NCBI GenBank assembly: GCA_963971305.1
Contig: OZ020303.1
Span: 85,537,058 to 85,601,057, forward strand
DNA from: Arcuatula senhousia
Taxonomy: Eukaryota > Mollusca > Bivalvia > Mytilida > Mytilidae
DNA length: 64,000 bases
Direction: 5' to 3'
Positions 1 to 12,700 of this stretch are shown piece after piece (the first letter of the stretch is position 1; each line of letters begins with the position of its first letter). The notes below the pieces were generated by a model. That model did no database searches and had not been told where the DNA came from. It saw nothing but the letters and a program-made list of their open reading frames with translations. Made by a program: the position numbers and the translations under genes.

Positions 1-986
1 GCATTTCTATAATTGTCATTATAAATTTAAAATGATTAACAGTGTTTGTACATTTTATCTATCAAAACAAGTTAAAAAAATTGTTTAAATAAAACATATG
101 GACTTACATGCATCCCATTATTCTACATTCATGAAATTCCCTTTATAAACAAACTTGCGCTCACTGTTTCGAACAAAAACATGTTTTGGCTCCAAAGTCA
201 TTGAATGTCAAATTCAAAATGGCAGAGGACAGTGACTCTTCTGAGCATGCCCAGAACAATAACCATGGAATGTTTTGAAAACCTTGTAAAAATTATAAAA
301 TTTTCCAAGCTTTTTTATAAGGAAACCATGGGAAAAGTTTGGAATTCCGTGGTTTCCATGGAAAATCTACACCCGGGTATATTCCTAATATTTGACTGCT
401 GCTATTCCAATGAATTATATGGAAAAACAGACGAAATAAACATCCGGAATGACATTTGTTTTACAAAATGCTAAGGAATATATCCTAGTATAACCAATAG
501 TCGTTTGGTGATTAGCGATACTGGTGTCATGTCATGGTTTCATTAATTCAAATATTTTTACCGTGGAAATGTAATCACAACCCATGTCTAAATAAAGCAT
601 GAACATGAGGACTTGATCCGGCTCATAACAATGTTTTACTGGCCTACGTTCGTTTTTCAGTAAATGCATCATGGTCTCGTGAAGTAAAGGTGTTCATGTG
701 AAAAATTCATCTAAAGAATCTTTTAAGGCCAAGCAAATTGTAATGCTTTAAAAAAAATATATATATAGTAGAGTATTTACCAACTTGTGCTTGAATGTTT
801 TTTTTTGACAGAAAAAATACAAATACCAATTATTATTAATTTGGAAAATCACCATATTGGGTTTACAACTTTTGTTGTTTGATTTTTTCTTCTTCACCTT
901 TTCTATTTTGTGTATACCAACTCTGATCCATTGCACTGATGGTATTTACTGAATTATTATGTTTTCCCTTCAAATCTGCATACGGC
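1..986. other. AT-rich sequence without a recognised gene
   Basis: I see no splice-bounded coding exon or recognisable repeat here. Short open frames exist, but none shows a known domain. A short ATG frame near position 220 encodes an acidic start (MAEDSDSSEH) but stops after about 20 codons. It could be a first exon, but nothing confirms that. Confidence 0.4.
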
Positions 987-2583
987 TGTGCTATTGAACT
1001 TTAACACGAATTTTAGTAACTTAAAGCAACACCCGCCTCCAGAAACATTGCAACAGAGATAAGACAAAATATCTAAAAAAAGAATACTTGGCTGGAGTAT
1101 GTAATAAGAATGGCCCTCTCGAATAATTCTCAGATATCATTTCATTGGACATTTCTGATCAATGTACCTAGAAAGAGTAAGTACGCATACACCACACCAC
1201 CTGAAGAAGAATTGCACATAATGCACAGCACATGTAGCTTTCAAGACTGGTCAATTTATGAATGGAGGTGCATTGAGGTCTAATATATCATTTTCCATGG
1301 ACAAGGGGATTAGGTAAGTTAGTCCAGTAACTTTGAATTTAATTGATTGTCTTTTTTTGAAGGCAGATGAGTTTTTCAAAAACTGTTTCAGTTATTTAAT
1401 AGTTTTGGCCATAAATAAAAAAAAACCCTAGAGCATTTACATATATTTTTGCATATAAACTAAAATGCATTGTAAGTTATATGATAATAGGTGCAACCTA
1501 AAATGGGACGCAGCTTTAGAAAAAAGTTGTCAAAAATATTATTGATCAATAACTAATAATTACAAATATCGAATTATTAGTGCAATGACAAATACTTGTA
1601 ACATCGTAAAATAATATCAAAATATAATAGGATGACGTTGACGGGACGAAATAACATTCTTTTGGTGCTACGTTATTCATGACGTCATTTCCCGGTCAGA
1701 GTATTTCGCGCTCCAGCAGAAGTAAACAAAGCAACTTTTTTTCTGCCAGGTTTTGGGTGATTTTCTATATACCAATATATCTTTTTAGAAGTATTGGGTG
1801 GAGAAGATTGATATAAAAACCTGGCAGAAAATGACGACTTGTTTCAATCTCAATCAAGATTTTTGGAAAAAAAAACACTGGAACATTCACATGCACAGGA
1901 TTAATCAAATAACCTCTATGATCAGCTAAGCCTAACGTAAGACCATCTTTTTTACTATTCAGTTTTGTAAAGCTTTATCTTTTATTGTTATTGTCTTAAA
2001 CATCGCCATAAATTGGTTGAATTACTGGTAAACAATCACTAATCACATTTGTTCCTACCATGACCATTTTCGCGAGAACTTGGCGAGATCATTTCATCTC
2101 TTTGACGACGAGAGTTTCCTTGAAAAATATATTTAGAGAGTTAGTTTTGACTTTCCATCCGTATACTCCTGTTTATATTAAAAAGAATTTTTACTGTGGT
2201 TATTAAATCTGTCAATTTCAAAATTTATTCCAAAAAAAAAGGCATCGAATTTCTGGCCCCAGAAAAATCGTGCCAAGTGCGCTTGCGCGCACTCGGCACA
2301 TCCGGTTTGGAAAAAAAACAAACCATTAGTTTTTTGAAAGTTTCAACATATGTGGGACTGTGTCCCATATAACATGCTTACTATCGCCATAAGATAAACA
2401 TTCTTTTCCTCAATTTTGACGTCTTGCTCATTAAAACTTTCATCATCTTAAAAATGATTTCCAAGAGGAGGAAAAGAAAGAATAATTATTCTTTTTTAAT
2501 ATGTTGCTTCATCTCTGTTGCAATGTTTCTGGAGGCAGGTGTTGATATAAGTTACTAAACATTCATGTTGAAGTTTAATAGCA
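987..2583. mobile_element. Non-autonomous DNA-transposon-like element with about 80-bp terminal inverted repeats
   Basis: The sequence at 987-1066 returns in inverted orientation at about 2505-2583, sharing for example the core CCTCCAGAAACATTGCAACA. The ends match at roughly 80% by eye, with small substitutions. There is no transposase frame inside, so this would be a non-autonomous (MITE-like) copy of about 1.6 kb. A related internal segment (GACGTCA, then AGAGTATTTCG, then two CCTGGC motifs) reappears at about 24.88-25.07 kb, so it is a dispersed family. The target-site duplication was not resolved. Confidence 0.65.
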
Positions 2584-2621
2584 TACCCGCATGCAGATAT
2601 GAAGAAAACACATCATCCATT

Positions 2622-2975
2622 GTTGGTAGAAAGAAGCAAAAAAGGTACCAATGGGGCATTCGAGTGTTAAAAGTCCGAAAGGGCATCGACCACACCGGCA
2701 AACACTAACAAGAAAATCACGAAGAAACACAAAACACAAAATCAAATCGTAACAAGAACTCAGGTGCTCCGGAAGAATGAGAGGTTCCTGCCTGCTATAG
2801 CACACCCGTCGTACTGCTAATTGCCAATTTAGTGTGTCAAATCTGATTAAGGAAGATAAAACAAAACTTTTCGACAAACCAACATCTGCACTCATTCGAG
2901 AGATATAAATGCCATATTTGTACACGAGTGCATGGTGTCTACCGTAAACTGTCTTGAGTAAAAACAGCAACTGTA
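2622..2975 (+). repeat. Dispersed repeat family A, long copy
   Basis: It begins near GAAGCAAA..GGTACCAATGGGGCA and passes through the family signature CAGGTGCTCCGGAAG, then TTCCTGC and TATAGCACACCCGTCG. Matching copies lie at 8381-8610 and 12212-12600, partial copies at 7155-7215, and an inverted, split copy around 45.2 and 46.3 kb. Only this copy and the 12.2 kb copy carry the extra ~140 bp containing CCAACATCTG. No protein is evident. It is SINE-like in size, but no tRNA-derived head was identified. Confidence 0.6.
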
Positions 2976-3099
2976 AAGCAACATAACCCTGTGTTAGCAA
3001 TTAATGTGTTGAACGTGACGCTCTGCCAAGAAAATCGATGTAATTTCTGCAAGCTATCGAATAACGAATCAACAGTTATACGAAAGCCGGAGCGGACGG

Positions 3100-4175
3100 A
3101 ATGTTGCTACACAAGAAGGGTAAGTAGACAATTGGAAATTTGAAGTCATCACGTTTGTCATAGAGCTTTGTTGAAAGTCAATTTCGATATGTAGATCTAA
3201 ATATGAAGCAGACTTCATAGAATCCGTTGTGTCTTTTATCTCTAGTTCCTGAGAATATATGAGATAGAGAAAGTTCCCAAACGGGAATTGTACAGTTAGA
3301 GGACATTTTCAATATAACGGAACGAGGTTAAAAGAGAGAGCTAGTCTAAAATATTTTTTTTTGTCTGGAAGAGATTGTAAAAAGTCTGTTTTATATGAAT
3401 GAAGAAACAAATTAGCAAGTAAAGGTGCACCACTAGTGCACATTGGAATCCCTATTGGTTGCTGAAAAACACGTCCACCAAACTGAAAAAAAATATGTCG
3501 TCGATAAGAAAATTGAGCATGTCGATTATTTTGTATTCTGTATATTTGTTCTTTTTCTTAGACTCATTGATGACAAAGTAAGTCTTACTGTAATCGACTA
3601 CCAGATATTTGTACCTGTATTTCCATTCTTTAAAAAAAAACGCGCTACGTATAATCATCTATGCCAATCGTGATTTGAGTTGAGAAGTGTAAATCGAAAG
3701 TTTTTGAAACTGACTTTGAGCTAAGAATCTCCAATAATTCTTTTGAATTCTTCTGGATCCACCATTGCTAGAATACCAACATTCGTAATATTTCTGGAGG
3801 CCGGGTTTTATTGCCGTTAGTATTGAAGTAAACAGTACTGAAAGAGGTTTAGTAGTACATTTTAATGATCCCGCAATGAAGCGCTGTTGGTATGGATATT
3901 TCTGTAATTTAGGAATCCAATACAGGGATGCAATGTCATCATTGTCAGCACCAACAGAAATCCCAAAGGAGGGAATGACAGATTTGTGATCAATCATTTT
4001 CTCCTTAAACAATGTTGTAGCTGCGTATGTGGTGCTATTGCTGGTACAACTATCACCTAATTCAGTTGTCAAGCAGTCAACATAGTATTTCTTGCACACA
4101 AAAATGATGTTCTTTGGTGCTTTGTCTGCAGGCACAAAAGCATATTTGTCATGTAAGGGGACATTGGTAGAAGAT
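3100..4175 (-). pseudogene. Degenerate reverse transcriptase, Penelope-like type (class uncertain)
   Basis: Reading the minus strand from about 4175 downward, the frame gives HDKYAFVPADKAPKN, then YWIPKLQKYPYQQRFIAGS, then after frame changes YRYKYLV and FLIDDIF, then GIPM..GAPLLANLFLHSY near 3400. The order matches the reverse-transcriptase remnants at 7.3-8.9 kb and 60.6-61.6 kb. The catalytic YxDD box is ruined (reads close to YIENVL near 3310). Multiple stops and frameshifts make it a dead copy. The family is abundant in bivalves and cnidarians. I place it near Penelope-like elements by general resemblance only. Confidence 0.75.
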
Positions 4176-4430
4176 TGGAGGTATATATAATGCTAAAAAA
4201 GTCTTATAATTGTTCTTGTCACAAGTGGTACATGTAGTCAGCCTACAACAGGTGAAGAGATATATTATGACGTTGAATATTCCAAAACAATAAAAGTTAG
4301 GTTTTAATACACTTATATTTATATATATCACTAATTGAATGCTTAATGTAACAATTATCTTGCATTTTCTTGATTTTCACTCAATTTTACATTTTTGACT
4401 AATAGTTCGAAGCATATTTTTGTCACATAT

Positions 4431-5315
4431 CAGTGTTCTCCTTTTTTCAAAAAGGTAAGGTGGGTGTTTTGAAAAACCACTTACCAACCGGGTTTTTTCT
4501 ACTGCTTATTTCTTATCAATTTGGACCCCCCCCCATTGTTCTGAGGATCCCCCCTTTTTTAAAAATTCTGGATCTGCCCCTGAAACCCTTTATCAGAGAG
4601 AGTGATTGTTTTAATAAAACCATATAATGCACATTATACATGGTATACAAACAAAGATACAGTAAAAATAGCCTTAATTAAATCTAGGCTATTTTAAGAA
4701 TTTTCTTTGTTTTTTCTTTAGGCTAGAGTTATCTTTCTTTTCCTATTAGTTAGCCAATATGTTAATTTTCCCGCCAAAAAGTCACATGATCACACCTCAA
4801 ATGTAAACAAACACACTTGATCCTTCTTTAGCATTGCAGAAGTTATGTCAGCAAAAAATTCAAACTTAATTGTATGTTTTATGTTCTTTTTGTGGATTAA
4901 ACTATTTCTAAGTTGAAGGTAAATATCAATATTCTTTTTCTTTCAATAAAACCTTTGAATAAACCACATGGATGCATGTCGTACTGGACACGTACCAGCC
5001 ATTTTTTATTTACATTTTCTCCATTTTTGATTGGATGATAAGAAATTTACATACAATAAATTATTCTTAGCACCTCCTGTTTTACCTTGTCGGCAAATTT
5101 CTTTTATGTTTGCTGGTCACCTATCGATCTGTGGTTTTAATTGGCTTGGGTTATAAAAGTGTCACTCAATGTCTTCATTAAATTAGTAACAAAAGACCTA
5201 ATCAAACATTAATTTTTTTGAAAATTGCCGACCACCTTACCAAAAGGAAAGGTGGTCCGCTCTGGAAAAAAAGGTGGTCGGCACACCCGGCTTAAATGGC
5301 GAATGGAGAACACTG
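4431..5315. mobile_element. hAT-like MITE with CAGTGTTCTCC termini
   Basis: The left end reads CAGTGTTCTCC and the right end is its exact reverse complement GGAGAACACTG, followed inward on both sides by AAGGTAAGGTGG-like sequence in opposite orientation. The CAGTG start is hAT-like. The flanks (CACATAT and CATATAT) resemble an imperfect target duplication. Nothing inside resembles a transposase. The element is 885 bp long. Confidence 0.55.
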
Positions 5316-7154
5316 CATATATGTAAGTTATCCGATTTTTTAATTTGTGAAAGTAAAACCATCTAAACTGTAAATTTCTTTTATTCTTTAAATAATTTCC
5401 TTCATTAATAAGACAGATATGAATAAATGAAGATTGTGTTTTTGTTGAAAATTTAATTGAAAACCACATGATTTTGTACTATTTTCATTGGTAATACTGT
5501 AATTCTAAAGTTTTCTCTTTCTTCAATTATTGAGAACAGCCGGTTTTAGGTTATAAGGTGTATACTCATTCACGTGGCTTCAAATCTCAGTGACATAAAA
5601 TTATAATTTTACTAAGAGTGTTCACCAACATGTCAGTTGAGAGGTAAAATTGAGATATTTTGTCAACATTCAAAATCCATTTTAAACGGAAAAATAACTG
5701 TATCGAAAACACAATGCTTTATATAGCTAAAAAATACCCTCAACCATTTTTTGTTTTCTGCGCTCTGAAGTGGTGGTACCTTGCTATTATTTCAGTGACA
5801 GAGCCTCACTCTCGGGAACAATAAATCTGCTTGGCGAACCTTGCAGATGTTGTTCTAAATGCATTCTATTTTAATTGATGGGATCCCATACTTTTGTTCA
5901 AAATTCCAGCACAGATCTAAGCATTGATATGTATGCCATGTATTTTGGGGTATCTTTCAAGGTTCCGTCAAGAAATCCTAGAGCGCATCTAGTCTGTGTG
6001 TTATCTTGCTCATATGTCTTTTCCGTATTGGGTCGTCAGAGATGGGTTTTGATGTTTGAGATCATGGTTTCCAGTTGGTAAGAAGTGGGAATTTTGCTTT
6101 ATGCTTATTATGCTAACCCACCTAACCTTACCTTAGAACGTCAAAATTGACCATTTTCACAGCATTTCTATATCATATTTAATCACGTTAACACGTTAAC
6201 TTCTCTGACACCATTAGTCAAATTGAAATCAAACTTTGTCAGCTGTTCATTACGTTCTTAGTGCACAAAACTCATGTGGAAACTTTTATTGGTTGAAAAA
6301 CATGCTGTCATGATTTATTCAATATATTTGATTATGTCCGTTGAAATCTTTTCTGTTTCAGTTTTGAGAAAAAATATAAAAGTTTTCTTAAGTTTTTCAT
6401 TGAAATTTAGTTTAAACTTTATTTCTAAAGAAGAAAAAATATAAAGATATATCTATTTTTATATTTCTCTTCAATTATAAAATATAGACCTCTTCTGAAA
6501 CAATTAAACATATTGGTTGGTAAGAAACGTATTTCTTCATGATGGTATATAAAAAGGAGCCTTAAACTCAATAATGCAACCAAGTCTCTCTCTGAAATGT
6601 TTCACTCAAGGATCCTAGAATAAAGCATAGAATTACATATCTTATAAATGTACATGTATATGTTCAATTGAAAGTTAACAAAATATGTTCTTTCAAATTG
6701 GCAGTGTTGAAAACATATATAGTATATATTATGCAGCATTTAGTTAAACCTTTTACTTTATGACTCTTTCAATGTCAATTAGCTTATAATTAAGGCATTT
6801 AAGTCAGGGATTCAGGCTCCTGGGATCCTCTTGTTTCTGTTTATATGTTATGCATAGCTATCTCTTTATCGTCTTTAGGTAATAGTTCAATGTGATATGT
6901 GTATGTGATACTTACCGTATCTGAACAAAAGTGTGTTTTATGGAATTATCTCATAAAAAACATCAATTTTACCGCAATTCTCGATTGCGCTTGATTTGAA
7001 TTGAATATAAGAAGCAGGTCGCTTAATTGTAAAATGTATGGAGACTTACATGAAGATAAAATACTGTCTTAATATATGTTTTGGAACAAAAAGAATACAA
7101 TTTGCAGCTTTATCGTATGTACTACGTATACTCAACCGTTTTTGCACAGTGCAC
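5316..7154. other. Unassigned AT-rich sequence
   Basis: I find no gene, splice-bounded exon or clear repeat in this stretch. The open frames are short and unlike known proteins. It may be intron of the downstream + strand gene or intergenic. Confidence 0.35.
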
Positions 7155-7215
7155 CATTATACATTGAAAGAAGCAAAGCGGCACCAATAGGGCATTCCAG
7201 TGTCAAAAGTGTTAA
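7155..7215 (+). repeat. Partial copy of dispersed repeat family A (5' part)
   Basis: The segment GAAGCAAAGCGGCACCAATA followed by GGGCATTCCAGTGTC matches the left part of family A at about 2622 and the inverted copy at about 46.3 kb. It lies just upstream of the 7.3 kb reverse-transcriptase remnant. Confidence 0.5.
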
Positions 7216-7314
7216 TGCACAAAAAGGGAAAATAAACAATTGGACGCAGCCGAATGCATTAACTTCAGAAATTTCTAAATTCTCGGCAATGTTCCGTATC
7301 CATAGATCGTGAAG

Positions 7315-8870
7315 CTGTCGGTTGCCCTTTTTCTTACATGACAAATATGTTGTCACACCTGCAGACAAGGTTTCATACAATATAGTTTTTCTATGTAAAG
7401 CACATTACTACAAATGTTCAAGAATTGAGCATTGATGGTTATTCATCTGCTAGTGTTAAAAATACACTTGGACTTCATCTGACAAAGATGAGCATAGCCA
7501 ACCATAACTCTTTCATGTCTTCTTTATATATTCAAATGAAAAGGGATCATGAAGAGTTACCATATTTGTACTGGATACCTAAACTACACGAAAATCCGTA
7601 CAAAGAAATGTATATAGCTGAATCTTCATCGTGGTCAACTACAGAACTGTCCGCTCAACTTACTAAGATCTTGTCTGCTGTTGAAGAAGGACAATAAGCA
7701 TACTGTGACACTATTTATAATTGCAGTGGAAGTTGGTTTTAAACAGAAGATTTGTTAGATAATTTTAAATCCCGGTCATTCACTGAGGTGCAGTCTTTTA
7801 AAACTTTCGATTTTTCAATCAAGCACACCACATTGCCACACGAAAAAAAATTAGTGTCGCCTGAAAAAATTTAACTTATTGAAAAGGCTTTTTCGAATTC
7901 AATGAACTTTGTTGTTTTAGGTTATAATTCTACATTTTTTCTCCAAAACATCTTATAAAGATAAGATTTGTTACACTTCGGATGAAGATTGCAGTATACT
8001 TGATTTCCTTATTGACAACATATTTGTCACATTTTGAGGAGAGAATTTTCAACAACAAATCGGCATTACAATGGGCACAAACTGTGCTCCTGTCCTCGCC
8101 GACTTGTCTTTATACTCATACGAGACTGAGTTTGTTCAGGAATTCGTCAAGAACAAGAAGATGAAAAAGGCAAGGTCCTTAATCTCACTTTCAGATATCT
8201 TGATGACGTCAACTCTTCGTTTGGAAGATGGATTCCTTCAATATATCCTCTAGAGTTAGAGATTAAAGAAACCACCGAATCCACTTGCTTTACATCATTC
8301 TTGTATCTACATCTCGATTTCGACTCAGGTGGTCATCTGAGAACAAAAATTTACGATGAAAGAGACAATTTTAATTTTAAAGAAGCAGAGGTACCAGTGG
8401 GATATCTGAATATCAAAAGCCCAAAAGGGCAGAGACAAAACCAGCAAACACAAACAAGACCGGGACAAAAACAGACAACATGCAAAACATGGAAAGACAA
8501 AATAACTGAATATGAATCAACGAAGCGAACTCCAGTCGAAACAAGAGTGAACTCAGGTGCTCCGGAAGAGTAAGCAGTTCCTGCTTGCTATAGCACGCCC
8601 GTCGCGTTGTCGGGTATTAATTTTCCCAGCCTGGAAAGTAACATACCAACGTCACCTGCATACGGTGTCTATATTTCACAACTTATTCGACATGCCAGGG
8701 CTTGTTCACATTTTTCCGATTTTTTTTCCGACACAGCTTTATCCGTAACCGACTTTTAGACCAAGGTTATAAGGAAATACGTCTCATACGATCTCTAAAA
8801 ATTATTTCTTCGTTATCAGTCACTGGTATAAAAATTCAAAATCGTGTAGAAAAAATGGTTAGTTCTTGTT
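7315..8870 (+). pseudogene. Degenerate reverse transcriptase, same family as 3.1-4.2 and 60.6 kb
   Basis: The fragments, in order, are CPFFLHDKYVVTPADK (about 7330), YLYWIPKLHENPYKE (7560), MGTNCAPVLADLSLYSYE (8071), a catalytic FRYLDD box (about 8195), KIYDERDNFNF (8350) and, after an inserted repeat, SPAYGVYISQLIRHAR (about 8655-8700). The parts fall in different frames with stops between them, so the copy is inactive. The catalytic box survives, unlike in the 3.4 kb copy. A family A repeat interrupts it at 8381-8610. Confidence 0.8.
8381..8610 (+). repeat. Family A repeat inserted inside a reverse-transcriptase remnant
   Basis: Sequence from GAAGCAGAGGTACCAGTGGG to GCTATAGCACGCCCGTCGCG interrupts the protein match: the ERDNFNF segment lies before it and the PAYGVYISQL segment after it. 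This shows that family A is mobile or was inserted later, and gives a length near 230 bp for the short version. It shares CAGGTGCTCCGGAAGAGTAA with the other copies. Confidence 0.65.
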
Positions 8871-9551
8871 TTGATTAGTGTTTGGCTATTTGTTGTACTG
8901 AGATGATCAACTTAGCATCCAAATATATTTCACAAATTTGTTGTGTTTTGTGTAAGTACCGGACCGAAAGACCACAATGGAAGGGGGAAGAACCTGGTTA
9001 ACCCACAATTTCTTTTGAAATGTCTGAACCACGTCAGGACCATTGCGATCTTCAATTTTTCCGGTATGTCTTCCTTGTTTTGTCTTTTCTTATGGACATT
9101 CAGATTGATCCTCCAAGTTCGGTAATTTTGATTTTACCTGTATTTGACAATAGAAAACCGAATTCCAAAAGAATTGCAATCTGCTAATTTAAAACTTTGA
9201 TATGCATTTTGAAATCCGGATTTAGTCACAAAGGAAACAGAAAAATACCAAAATTGGTATAAAACAGTTAATTTAGTTCTATTTTGCTTTGAATATTTCA
9301 AGGAGTAATCTCTTATCAACTGCATTGGTAGGCCAAACACCAAAGTAAAAACAAAAAATAAAAATAAAAAAACGTTTGATATCGACCATACACAAATTTG
9401 TATTTTGAGAACGCATACTTTTACTTTTACCATTTCAAATTTCAAAAAAAAAAAAATATCAATGAAATGAATTTTCTAATTTTCATTAGGAAACACAGTA
9501 ATTGTAATTCAACAAAAACAAAAAGTTCTTACTAACAGTAATTGATTGTAG
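8871..9551. other. Upstream intron or intergenic sequence of the DSL/EGF gene
   Basis: Nothing coding is recognised. The last bases (TTGATTGTAG) form the 3' splice site of the first visible exon. Because that exon opens in the middle of a codon, more exons must lie upstream. I could not identify them in this window. Confidence 0.4.
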
Positions 9552-9727
9552 GTTGTACATAAAAGCCTGGATATATTACACAAGAGTATCAACAAATACT
9601 ATGAACCCAAGTACAAATGGATGTGATGATACTTACTACGGACAAAACTGTTCTCACAGATGTCCTTCAAAGAGGGAACAGCTCCATGGAGAATGCTCAA
9701 GTGAGAGAAGATGGGTCTGCACAAAAG
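9552..9727 (+). CDS. DSL/EGF gene exon: DSL-like domain
   Basis: The exon is bounded by GATTGTAG and AAAAG|GTGAGC. It encodes WIYYTRV, then CDDTYYGQNCSHRC, then GECSSERRWVCTK, and finishes as GWTGDTC in the next exon. The six-cysteine spacing and the YYG..C and GW.G..C motifs fit a divergent DSL domain. It enters and leaves after the first base of a codon. Confidence 0.75.
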
Positions 9728-12700
9728 GTGAGCCAATAGTAATTATTTGCACGAGGTTAATTAATTGAAACTAAAATACCAGTTACTGCGATTTTCATTG
9801 CCGAAATATCTAAACATAAATAATCATAAATGTCCGCATCATGTGTGTAGTCATTGGAGTGACTTTTTTTTCAAATGTATATAAATTAATTATGTCGCAT
9901 GTTGAATTCATTCCACAACATCAAGTGATAATTGGTGAAGTGCCATGAAATATCCTCACAGATATATACTCAAATGTCACATCAATATTTTATCAAAGGA
10001 TATAAATAAAGACAATCATTTCTAAAATATGGTGAAGCCTAAGTAAAGAAAACAGAAATGTTAGATAACGCACCCATGCCCGTCATAAAAACAACTTCAA
10101 TGTTTTGTTTTATTTCATTAATGGGCGAAACATGCAAAGCGGGTCATAAGTTTATCCTATCACAAAACAGGATAACTGATTATTCTCATATTCAGCTTAT
10201 TCTCTGTTCTAAGGTTGGACTGGTGACACATGTTTAACAAACACTAACGAGTGTGACAGCAACCCGTGTGGTAATGGTTCCTGTGTGGACACCTATGGAA
10301 GTTACTACTGTAAATGTAGACCTGGTATGAACGGTAAACATTGTGAGATGGATGTCAACGAGTGTTTTAATACAGAACTTTGTCATCATGGGACGTGCCA
10401 CAACACGATGGGGTCTTATTACTGTAAATGTGACCAAGGTTGGACAGGGAAGGATTGTGACGAAGACATCAACGAATGCGTCCTCAATAATAATGTGGTA
10501 TGTAATCATGGCACTTGTACAAACACAAATGGATCATATAGTTGTGCTTGTCTCCCTGGTTGGAATGGAACACATTGTGATGTTGATATAAATGAATGTA
10601 AAAAAAGCATGTGTTTGGATGGACATTGCTCTAATACAAATGGAAGTTATATATGCCAATATACGTCATCAACAAGGTTCTTTACAAGTGCCTATGAATC
10701 TCAACTTGAGAGTTTTCAAAAGAAAAACACCGAACGTTCAAATACGTATACACATTTTAGTTCTCTTGAACCGTCTCAAACATCTCTTGGAAAAATGTTT
10801 CACGAATCACCCATATTCAGTGAATTACACCAAAAGAAGTCGAACCACAGTTGGTTGTTAGCTTCAAGCCTTTATCGTCTAGATTCATGGTTATTAGAAA
10901 ACACACTACCAGCAAATCGGAACATTGAAACAACAGTCATGTTAGAAAACACACTACGAGCAAATCAGAACATTGAGACAACAGTCATGTTAGAAAATAC
11001 ACTACCAGCAAATCAGAACACTGAGACAACAGTCATGATAGAAAATACACTACCAGCAAATCAGAACATTGAGACAACAGTAACGTTACCATTAGAGTAT
11101 TCATATAGATCAGCGATATCTCCATCATCATCATCTATTCACGGTTTGTCATCACAACCAACCATAGACAAATATTTATCATCATCACAGACATACGATC
11201 AAACACACAATCTGCAACCTAGCAAAATCTTACAAGAACCCCATTTATCTACCAACACAAAGCCAATACTAACGCCAACTCCAAGAACCATTCTAGAGGT
11301 TACCAGATCAAGTGATGGCAAGTCATACATAACATCTACATCAAATATGAAATTATCTACAACAACCATGATTCAAAAATGTAAGTCATTTAGTTAGGCT
11401 TTTATAAATCAAGCAGATATGTCAAGATGTTCTGTTTTCTCTTAACGTATAGCTTAAGTTAGAGGATATAGATAAAAGTACGTTTAATACTGGCACTTGT
11501 TGTTCAAACAGTTCCGTCAGATTGTTTAACTGTTTTAGACTCTACCAAGTTCCATTTGAATATTTCATTCACAAAGATAACATAATAAGGATTGGAAACC
11601 AATAAGGATGGTTGAACTTATTTATTTCCTCTTCTCTACCCCATATTGTTTTAGAAGTAATTGTTTCTAAAGAAATTGTAAAACACTTTGATTTAGAAAA
11701 AGTAAAAATAGGTTCCCAAGAGGTGATTTAAAAATCCATCTTTTGTCAACAAAATTAATCAAAGTATTTTATAAAGCTTTTGTATGCAAACTAGGATTTA
11801 TACTCCTTTGTAATACTCGTATTTTAATTCTTATTTCAGTAACTCCAGACAAATCTTCATTTCAGGTAATATAGAATAAAATGCTGGATTGGATTTTTTC
11901 TCTCTCTTCGCAAATCAGTAATGTACTACTATACTATATGTCTGGCATTTAAAAGAGCAAAATCGTGAAAATGTCAATTAATTTTGATATTTAAAAGTAA
12001 ACGACTCAAACAAATTTATCAATCAAAACTAAATACAAATGTTTTTTTTTTTTTTCTCAGAACATATTGGAGAAATAAATTTATGAAATACAAAACGAAG
12101 ATAATAATGACAGCTTAATTAATATCAAAATGGTAATAAAAGTTAATGCGTTTGTCACAGCATACTAGTATCTTGGTGAACTTTATATTTTCATACCAAT
12201 GACTCTAAGAAGCAAAGGTGTACCAAAGGGGTAATCAGTATCATAAAACCGTAAAGACAAAGACAAAACCGGCAGACAAAAAAATCATCACAACAAAACA
12301 AACCACATAACAACATAAAACACACACAAACATAACAACAAAACCGCATTCAGCAACGTGAACTCAAGTCGAAACGAGAGTGAACTCAGGTGCTCCAGAA
12401 GAGTAAGCAGTTCCTGCTTGCTATAGCACACCCGTCACGTTGCCAAAGATCGATTAAGTGTTGGTCAAATCCGGAAAGGATGACATTACAAAACTCTATG
12501 TCAAACCAACATCTGTGCTCATCTGAGAGATAGAAATCCCGTATTTGTATACAAGCACATGTCGTCCGTAAAATTTCTTGAGTGATGACAACAACCTGGG
12601 TGCAACGTACCCTAAGTACTCTAAACTTATATAAAGGATTTGGTGTATATTTATTTGTTTTTGTAGAAATGGATAAAGGAGAATATGGTACTGGCCCTGG

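Noticed and set aside
220..279. Short ATG frame MAEDSDSSEH as a first exon
   Set aside because: Only about 20 codons, no visible donor in frame and no known family; could not be supported.
2575..3000. Minus-strand 141-codon frame
   Set aside because: Covers a family A dispersed repeat; similar fragments (LLTLECPIG) recur at 7.2 and 46.3 kb because of the repeat, not homology of a protein.
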